From Planktomarina sp. (lineage in GTDB: Bacteria; Pseudomonadota; Alphaproteobacteria; Rhodobacterales; Rhodobacteraceae), in the NCBI GenBank assembly GCA_022425445.1, contig JAKMFM010000066.1, positions 1 to 11,394 of the forward strand: DNA of 11,394 bases, given 5' to 3'. Shown here piece by piece: positions 6,541 to 11,394 of the stretch. Positions within the stretch are counted from its first letter, which is position 1. Every line of letters begins with the position of its first letter. The notes under the pieces were generated by a model, which made no database searches, was not told the origin of the DNA, and worked only from the letters and a program-made list of their open reading frames with translations. Both the position numbers and the translations under genes were made by a program.

Positions 6541-8538
6541 CTAGCCGCGTGGCATGTCCAGCGTGATAGAACGGCCCGATTTGGCATAGGTCAGACTTTT
6601 GGTCGAGATATCTGTCACGCGTCCGCCATCCAACCGATCTCCAATCCGCACTTTGACGACCTGCCCATTTGGCAGGCGCACCAGAGCGTTGCGCAGGCGG
6701 GACGTGCCCGTAATTCCTATTAGATTAATATTGCGCAAATTTATAACGTTTGTTCGGGTTGCGGCGCGGGTTACAGCTTTGCGGCTGGTGGCTGTGGGCG
6801 CTTGGATTTCTGAGGGCTTGGCCACCACAGGAGCGGGCAAAAGCGCCGCCAGTTCAATCGCGCGTGGGCGGAGTTGCGGCCGCAACGTGCGCGCAATGCT
6901 TTTGCCCTCAGGCAGGGTTTGGGACCGGATCGGCGCTGGGAGACCTGCGGGGCGCAGTCTGGGCCGGAATTCAGCCAGTGGATCGGTCTCTACCGGAGAT
7001 GCGGAGTTTGGTGAGAGCGGCGCTTCTGGTAAATCGACCTGCTCCGGCGCAGCTGCCTCCAGCGGCGTGTTTGCGACTTCTGCAAGAGCCGTTTGAATGG
7101 CGGTTGATGGATCCTCTGCTTGGTCTTCGGCGACCTCTGGTGTGGGGTCTTCCTTGTCTGGCAGCGGGTCGGGGGTCAACCAGGGCGTGTCCAATAGTTG
7201 GGGCACCCCATCCTTTTGAAGGTTGGGATCTCGCGCTGAGATGAGGCTCTTTTCTTCTGGGGCGGGCGCAGTGACGGGCTCGGTGACAGGGCCAACGGCC
7301 AAAGCGCGCACTGCCGTTGGTTCTTGCGCCGCCAGGCTCATAGCGGGTTCCGCGTCATTTTCGGGATCATTTAGGGCGACCTCCGCCTTTTGCAATTGCA
7401 GCGCCTCATCCTGGACCTGTGGCACGCGTGCCGCCTGATTCGCTGGAGCGGACGGGCCATTCAAAGGTTGCAGGCTGATTCCAATGGGCTGTCCGATCGT
7501 GTCAGCAGGCAGGCTTGCGGTCATCTCGGTTTGCGATGCAGACAGGCCCAACCAAGCCGAGATCTTGTCACGCCCGAGTGTTGCAGCCAGCGTGGCCACG
7601 GTGAACATGAACAGCACAAGCAAAGTTGTAAGGATCAAGCCTAAATATTTCGGCTTTCCGCCAACCTGGGCTTGTATTGTTATAATATGGGCCGGTGTAG
7701 GTTTGCGCGGGCGTTGGCGCAGGCCTGTGCGAATCTTGGCGAGGCGCTGCATGATTCTCATTGGGTGGCGGGCCTGCGGCTTGGGGTTTGCGGTCGGCAC
7801 GGTCTCACGTGGCACGGCTGTGGAATAGGTCATCTGCCGGGCAGGTGCCGCCGCTGGTGCATTCCCGACACTTGGTGGCGGCGGGGGCATGTCAATTTCC
7901 GCTGTCGGATTGGCAGAAATCTTAGGTGTTGGCGCCGCTTGATCTGCTGCACGCGCGCTGAGTTTTGGTGTGGGCACCGCACTCTGTGCAAGCGCCGCAA
8001 GGAGCGTTACATTTGCCACCTTGGTCTCTTGGGCTGCTACGATATAGGCGCTCGGCCGGTTTTGAGTGCCAGATCCAGAGCGATCAAAAACAGCAAAATT
8101 ATTTTCCCAAGCGGCGCCGGGTAGAGCGACGAAACCCACCGCCTTAAACCCAAAGGCTTCGGTAAGGTTTTCGGCCTCTTCAAGCGTTTCCTGCGCAATA
8201 GCCACGATGGTTTGACCCTGCGCCGTGGGGTGGCAATCGACGCAAAGTTCGCTGAATTCATAAGGGGTTTGACCTGCCAGCGCTTGCTGTAAGGCTGCGC
8301 TGCTGGTGTCGGTATGGTCGAGGTCTAAACCTTTGATCTGATCGGCGGGCAGCGCGACCAGAACCTCCAGCGGACCGGCCGCGTCTGGCGCCGCTGTTTG
8401 GCGCAAATTGGCAAGCGCTTCGCTCAAGTTTTTGATGCCTGGCGAGACCGACCCTAGGCGATGCCAATGGCCCGATGAGTCCATGCGCTCGAGGTCAATA
8501 CTTTCACCGGACAGATGGAGAAGAAATTTTGATGTCAT
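6541..8538 (-). CDS. Single-pass membrane protein with GspL/PilM-like N-terminus and GspC/PilP-like C-terminus
   Basis: A 665-residue protein in four parts. (1) Residues 1-165 resemble the actin-like cytoplasmic domain of GspL/PilM: FLLHLSGESIDLERM, then LEVLVALPADQIKGLDLD, LQQALAGQTPYEFSEL, an IVAIAQETLEEAENL helix and GFKAVGFVALPG. (2) A Pro/Ala-rich linker becomes basic just before the membrane (RLAKIRTGLRQRPRKP). (3) One membrane helix lies at about 295-320 (LGLILTTLLVLFMFTVATLA); the basic residues before it predict N-terminus in the cytoplasm. (4) A long acidic, Pro-rich periplasmic linker leads to a C-terminal domain of about 70 residues (INLIGITGTSRLRNALVRLP, then VRIGDRLDGGRV and GRSITLDMP) that looks like the GspC homology region / PilP beta domain. 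Homologs are, I believe, carried by many Rhodobacterales as hypothetical proteins. No secretion or pilus gene is nearby. An in-frame ATG at 8556 would add six residues. Membrane topology is reliable; the domain matches are by pattern only. Confidence 0.75.
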   Translation of the reverse strand: MTSKFLLHLSGESIDLERMDSSGHWHRLGSVSPGIKNLSEALANLRQTAAPDAAGPLEVLVALPADQIKGLDLDHTDTSSAALQQALAGQTPYEFSELCVDCHPTAQGQTIVAIAQETLEEAENLTEAFGFKAVGFVALPGAAWENNFAVFDRSGSGTQNRPSAYIVAAQETKVANVTLLAALAQSAVPTPKLSARAADQAAPTPKISANPTAEIDMPPPPPSVGNAPAAAPARQMTYSTAVPRETVPTANPKPQARHPMRIMQRLAKIRTGLRQRPRKPTPAHIITIQAQVGGKPKYLGLILTTLLVLFMFTVATLAATLGRDKISAWLGLSASQTEMTASLPADTIGQPIGISLQPLNGPSAPANQAARVPQVQDEALQLQKAEVALNDPENDAEPAMSLAAQEPTAVRALAVGPVTEPVTAPAPEEKSLISARDPNLQKDGVPQLLDTPWLTPDPLPDKEDPTPEVAEDQAEDPSTAIQTALAEVANTPLEAAAPEQVDLPEAPLSPNSASPVETDPLAEFRPRLRPAGLPAPIRSQTLPEGKSIARTLRPQLRPRAIELAALLPAPVVAKPSEIQAPTATSRKAVTRAATRTNVINLRNINLIGITGTSRLRNALVRLPNGQVVKVRIGDRLDGGRVTDISTKSLTYAKSGRSITLDMPRG

Positions 8539-8543
8539 CAAAC

Positions 8544-8547
8544 CCTC
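8544..8547 (-). promoter_or_regulatory. Ribosome-binding site favouring the inner start of the membrane-protein gene
   Basis: On the minus strand GAGG sits 5 nt before the ATG at 8538. The alternative ATG six codons upstream (8556) has only a GGA 6 nt away. The inner start also gives a protein beginning directly with the first beta strand (MTSKFLLHL), so it is preferred, though not proven. Confidence 0.5.
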
Positions 8548-8730
8548 AATCGACATATCATATCCACATTAGACCCTAAGAAACTCGCATAATTGGGTCG
8601 CTGGCGCAACGATCGTGGCCCAAAAGGATGAATTTACCCGCTGCGAATTGATTTATGCGGCAGAACAGGCCAATCATCGCGCCGTGGCTCGGCAATTTAC
8701 TGCCAGTGGGTCTAAAATGGCCAATAATTT

Positions 8731-8734
8731 GAGG
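8731..8734 (+). promoter_or_regulatory. Ribosome-binding site that fixes the VOC protein start
   Basis: GAGG ends 9 nt before ATG 8744. The frame is open further upstream to an ATG at 8615, but those 43 extra codons resemble no VOC protein and would run through the ribosome-binding site. The stretch 8539-8743 between the divergent genes is therefore read as non-coding. A TAAAAT (8713-8718) could be a -10 element but has no good -35 partner. Confidence 0.65.
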
Positions 8735-8743
8735 AAAGCGCTC

Positions 8744-9160
8744 ATGCTCACCCCGTTTCATCTTGCGATCAACGTGACAGATTTGGAGGCCACGCGCGTC
8801 TTCTATGGGGAGGTGCTGGGCGCAAAGGAGGGGCGCAGCACGTCCACTTGGGTGGATTTTGATTTCTTCGGCCATCAGCTGTCGTTTCATCTCGGACCGG
8901 TGATGAAAACCGAAAACACGGGTCATGTAGGCGATCATTTGGTTCCTATGCCGCACTTTGGTATGGTTCTGGCCCTTCCGGACTGGCAAGCCTTGACCGC
9001 GCGACTGACGGCCGCGCAAGTGGCATTTATTCTTCCGCCTTCGGTGCGTTTTGAAGGTGAGCCGGGGGAGCAATGGACCATGTTCTTTCGAGATCCATCT
9101 GGCAATCCCATCGAGATTAAGGGTTTTGCAAATTTAGAGGCTGTATTTGCCAACCAGTAA
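8744..9160 (+). CDS. VOC-fold metalloenzyme (glyoxalase/extradiol dioxygenase superfamily)
   Basis: A 138-residue protein of the vicinal-oxygen-chelate fold, made of two beta-alpha-beta-beta-beta modules. Module 1 begins FHLAINVTDLEATRVFYGEV and module 2 begins HFGMVLALPDWQALTARL; the protein ends with FFRDPSGNPIEIKGF. H6, H71 and E124 occupy the positions of the two His and one Glu that hold the metal in this superfamily, so it is probably a functional Fe(II)- or other divalent-metal enzyme. WVDFDFFGHQLSFHL in module 1 is a feature of an uncharacterised proteobacterial VOC group. Family members include dioxygenases, glyoxalases and resistance proteins; the substrate cannot be assigned. The start is set by GAGG at 8731-8734. 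The gene is divergent from the membrane-protein gene and ends 9 bp before the convergent glycosyltransferase gene. Confidence 0.88.
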   Translation: MLTPFHLAINVTDLEATRVFYGEVLGAKEGRSTSTWVDFDFFGHQLSFHLGPVMKTENTGHVGDHLVPMPHFGMVLALPDWQALTARLTAAQVAFILPPSVRFEGEPGEQWTMFFRDPSGNPIEIKGFANLEAVFANQ

Positions 9161-9169
9161 AAACGCTGT

Positions 9170-10150
9170 TCACCGCATCCAAAATCTTGCCCGTTTGAGT
9201 GTGTTTCGGATCTGCTGCTCTTTGTGCGGCAGATTATTTTGGTCAAACAGCGCCCGCACCTTCGCGCTGCGTTTTTGGTAGACCATTCGGCGGATGGGCT
9301 CGTAGGCCTTCACAACTTTCTTGATTTTGTTGGGCGCGATAGCCGTCTCCAAGGTTGTGATCGCCAGATCACTCTCGAGTGCATAAAGCAAAGGTAAGAG
9401 GCGATAGTGACACGAGATCGCCTCATCTAAGTGGCCGGCCTCAAGCGCATCCCGGCCCCCACCAAAACTGTGGATGACCAAGGGCAGGGCGACTTGATCG
9501 AGCCAAGGGTCTAGCGATTGGCAGATAATTTCCTTCGGCCCATCATCGAGGATGGTTAGGGCATAGTTTAAAAACCGTTCGCCAAAAGTTTTGGGGCATT
9601 TATAGTAGAAATACCCGGCATTGAAATACAGATATCGCCGCCAAGATTCATCCGGTTGCGACAAATCCAAGCTGCTTTCGAAATCAAGCTTAAATTTGTC
9701 ATAGAGACTTTTCCAAGTGGCTGTATATCCGGGACCGTAAAATTCGATCACTGGCCATGTGCCGTCCACGTTGGACGAAGCAGAGGGGCGCTCAAAGTCA
9801 GAAGGCACGCTGTCCATGGCACCGGTGATTAATGTGTCTGTGTCAAAAAAGACGAAGGGCTCGCCTTCGGGTACGACAGAGAGTGCCTCAATCTTATTTC
9901 CATAGGGATAATCTTCGCCGAAATGTGTGTTCTCGAAGGAGCTAATCGTTCTGCCCAAAGTCTTAATCAACGCACGAATTTCAGGATCGGTGATTGTGGG
10001 GTTGCTATTCCATCGTTCTGTGTGTTGCGGCACTGCGACGAAGACTTGGCCTTTATAATCGGGCGCGGATTGGCGTAAACTGGCCAGAAACATTATGGCC
10101 TCATATTGCAAACGCCCTGATTGACCCATGATTAAAATGTTAAACGTCAT
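9170..10150 (-). CDS. GT-A fold glycosyltransferase-like protein (GT8-like motif order)
   Basis: A 326-residue soluble protein without signal peptide or membrane helix. It begins FNILIMGQSGRLQYEAIMF, an N-terminal strand-turn-helix as in nucleotide-sugar binding. FFDTDTLITG carries DTD at 103-105, the metal/nucleotide-sugar DxD motif, and NKIEAL (85-90) precedes it. YFNAGYFYYK (FNAG at 176-179) and LDQVALPLV (about 217-225) match the order DxD - NAG - DQ seen in GT8-type retaining transferases, although overall similarity to GT8 is not obvious. The C-terminal 90 residues are helical and basic. The start at 10150 is chosen because the longer frame (to 10216) begins with residues encoded by an AT-rich, unlikely coding stretch; an AGG lies 10 nt upstream. 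Donor and acceptor are unknown, and no polysaccharide cluster is next to it. Confidence 0.7.
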   Translation of the reverse strand: MTFNILIMGQSGRLQYEAIMFLASLRQSAPDYKGQVFVAVPQHTERWNSNPTITDPEIRALIKTLGRTISSFENTHFGEDYPYGNKIEALSVVPEGEPFVFFDTDTLITGAMDSVPSDFERPSASSNVDGTWPVIEFYGPGYTATWKSLYDKFKLDFESSLDLSQPDESWRRYLYFNAGYFYYKCPKTFGERFLNYALTILDDGPKEIICQSLDPWLDQVALPLVIHSFGGGRDALEAGHLDEAISCHYRLLPLLYALESDLAITTLETAIAPNKIKKVVKAYEPIRRMVYQKRSAKVRALFDQNNLPHKEQQIRNTLKRARFWMR

Positions 10151-10270
10151 AAGCTCAGCCTGTCTCATTCGGCAGAAAATAAATATGAAAAATTTTAAGG
10201 GTCTAAAACAAAACACTATTTTAAGTTAATCAATATAGAACATAGGGGCGTTATGCCACTGCAAATACGG
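10151..10270. other. AT-rich intergenic region upstream of the glycosyltransferase and GMC genes
   Basis: The first part of the 238-bp gap between divergent genes is clearly richer in A and T than the rest of the window, especially 10175-10240. It probably holds the glycosyltransferase promoter on the minus strand: TTGTTT followed 18 nt later by CATATT is one weak candidate. On the plus strand TATAGA (10234-10239) could be a -10 element, without a good -35. I see no coding frame here. Confidence 0.3.
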
Positions 10271-10314
10271 CGCAGGCCGCCTTAAATCTTCATCTCCCAT
10301 GGCCCTGCGTTTTT
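10271..10314 (+). terminator. Terminator-like hairpin with T-run, no upstream gene on this strand
   Basis: CGCAGGCC (10271-10278) pairs with GGCCCTGCG (10301-10309) in eight pairs with one bulged C, then TTTTT (10310-10314) follows directly. The loop is long, 22 nt. Orientation is plus, but the gene to the left is on the minus strand, so the structure does not terminate a known gene. It may end a small RNA, attenuate the leader of the GMC gene, or be chance. The long loop keeps confidence moderate. Confidence 0.4.
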
Positions 10315-10388
10315 GATTGCTGATTGTGCCAGGTTGCGGCAGCATAGGGTGTCGGCCGGTTGGGCGGATCACTTGGGGCGCGCGTTCA

Positions 10389-11394
10389 ATGGAATTTGAT
10401 TATGTTATCGTCGGTGCTGGGTCGGCTGGCTGTGTTTTGGCGTACCGTTTGAGCCGTGATCCGGGCAACCGGGTGCTTTTGCTGGAGGCTGGGCCGGAAG
10501 ATAAGGCGCTGTCCATAAGAATGCCGGCAGCCTGTTTGTCCAACCTGAAGAGCACAAAACACAATTGGGCTTTTCAAGGGGAAGCGGAGCCAGAATTAGA
10601 CGGTCGCCAACTTCAGCACGATCGGGGCAAAACCCTTGGGGGGTCGTCTTCAATCAATGGCATGTGTTTTATCCGCGGCCATGCGCTGGATTATGAGGGG
10701 TGGCGCCAAGCCGGTTGTGAAGGGTGGAGCTACGCAGATGTTCTGCCATATTTCAAACGTATGGAGAGCTATAGCGGTGGCGCTGATGCGTTTCGCGGCA
10801 CAAAAGGCCCGCTTCATGTGCAACGGGCTGAAGCCACCGAAACGCTGGCGCAGGCATTTTTGGAAGCTGGCGCACAAGCGGGATATCAACGAACGGATGA
10901 TATCAGCGGCTATTGCCAAGAAGGTTTTGGTGTTTTCGACCGGACGGTTTTCAAAGGAGAACGGTGGAGCGCTGCGCGTGCTTACTTAGATCCCGCGCGC
11001 GGGCGCAAGAATCTGACAATCGTAACGAAGGCTTTGGTGCATCGTTTGATTATGTCTGGTGATCGGGTGACGGGTGTCTTGTATCGTGATCAACAGGGCG
11101 CGCTTGTAAATGTGATGGCGCGGCAAGAAGTTCTGCTTTCTGCCGGTGCCGTCGGCTCACCCCATCTGTTGTTGTTGTCTGGTATTGGGCCCAAATCCCA
11201 TCTGGAGTCCATGGGCATTGCGGTGACGGTGGACTTGCCTGGGGTGGGGCAAAACCTACAGGACCATCCAGATTTTGTATTGCAATTTAGATGCTTGCAG
11301 CCTGTCTCTCTTTGGCCAAAGACGAAACCCTGGGCGATGGCTGCTGCGGGCATTCGTTGGCTGATTGTGGGTGACGGGCTTTGTGCGTCCAATC
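10389..11394 (+). CDS. GMC-family FAD oxidoreductase, choline dehydrogenase-like (3' end outside window)
   Basis: The first 335 codons of a GMC flavoenzyme, open to the window edge. It begins MEFDYVIVGAGSAGCVLAYR, with the FAD-binding GxGxxG at residues 9-14 and E33 (LLLEAG) for the ribose. GMC signature 1 is GKTLGGSSSINGMCFIRG at 80-97; signature 2 is AGAVGSPHLLLLSGIGP around 252-268; LPGVGQNLQDHPD follows. This pattern is closest to BetA-type choline dehydrogenases and related alcohol dehydrogenases, usually about 530-560 residues, so roughly 40% is missing, including the catalytic His region. Such enzymes pass electrons to the respiratory chain while oxidising an alcohol to an aldehyde. 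No betaine-aldehyde dehydrogenase or BetI regulator is visible upstream, so choline as substrate is not established. The ATG has only a G-rich stretch (10375-10378) as possible ribosome-binding site, but it gives the exact family N-terminus. Confidence 0.9.
   Translation, partial: MEFDYVIVGAGSAGCVLAYRLSRDPGNRVLLLEAGPEDKALSIRMPAACLSNLKSTKHNWAFQGEAEPELDGRQLQHDRGKTLGGSSSINGMCFIRGHALDYEGWRQAGCEGWSYADVLPYFKRMESYSGGADAFRGTKGPLHVQRAEATETLAQAFLEAGAQAGYQRTDDISGYCQEGFGVFDRTVFKGERWSAARAYLDPARGRKNLTIVTKALVHRLIMSGDRVTGVLYRDQQGALVNVMARQEVLLSAGAVGSPHLLLLSGIGPKSHLESMGIAVTVDLPGVGQNLQDHPDFVLQFRCLQPVSLWPKTKPWAMAAAGIRWLIVGDGLCASN

Noticed and set aside
6599..8147. Several plus-strand frames of 60-165 codons opposite the GspL/GspC-like gene
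   Set aside because: The linker of the minus-strand gene is Pro/Ala-rich, which leaves few stops on the opposite strand; these frames are Arg/Gly/Trp-rich and lack ribosome-binding sites or motifs.
8615..8743. N-terminal extension of the VOC protein from an ATG at 8615
   Set aside because: The VOC fold begins right at the ATG at 8744, which has its own GAGG; the extension has no family counterpart.
9170..10216. Longer glycosyltransferase start at 10216
   Set aside because: The 22 extra residues are Phe/Ile/Cys-rich, arise from AT-rich sequence without a ribosome-binding site, and precede a complete N-terminal strand that starts at 10150.
10356..10388. 16S rRNA 3'-end-like GGATCAC sequence before the GMC gene
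   Set aside because: Only seven bases match, the anti-Shine-Dalgarno part is missing, and there is no rRNA upstream.

Overview
The window looks like chromosomal DNA from an alphaproteobacterium of the order Rhodobacterales, probably a Roseobacter-group member. This rests on recognisable proteins (a Suv3-like helicase ending in a DNPFAAAL-type tail, an Hsp15-like S4 protein, a 7Fe ferredoxin of the FdxA type, a CarD/CdnL regulator, CobS and CobT), on dense gene packing and on a moderate G+C content judged by eye. It is inferred from gene content; no marker RNA gene is present. No insertion sequence, phage gene, CRISPR array, tRNA or rRNA was seen.

Left part (1-4614, all + strand): the 3' end of a TPR-repeat protein, a 940-residue Suv3-like RNA helicase, an S4 RNA-binding protein whose GTG start overlaps the helicase stop, the ferredoxin gene fdxA, and carD. 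The first three genes look like one transcription unit concerned with RNA or ribosomes. fdxA and carD follow with their own ribosome-binding sites and longer leaders.

Middle part (4615-6535): carD converges on cobS, with a GC-rich hairpin between them. cobS and cobT are divergent and share an 83-bp control region that carries a 6-bp direct repeat with a 10-bp period. Together they encode the last steps of cobalamin nucleotide-loop assembly: activation of the lower-ligand base, and its joining to adenosylcobinamide-GDP.

Right part (6541-11394): a minus-strand gene encodes a large single-pass membrane protein. Its N-terminal region resembles the cytoplasmic GspL/PilM fold and its C-terminal region resembles the periplasmic GspC/PilP domain, yet no secretion or pilus genes are nearby. 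This is the most unusual item in the window. It is followed by a VOC-fold metalloenzyme (+), a GT8-like glycosyltransferase (-) and the 5' two thirds of a GMC/choline-dehydrogenase-type flavoprotein (+) that runs off the end. The gap before the GMC gene contains a plus-strand terminator-like hairpin with a T-run but no upstream gene on that strand, so a small RNA or attenuated leader is possible.

Convergent pairs are very tight: 5 bp between cobT and the GspL/GspC-like gene, and 9 bp between the VOC and glycosyltransferase genes.
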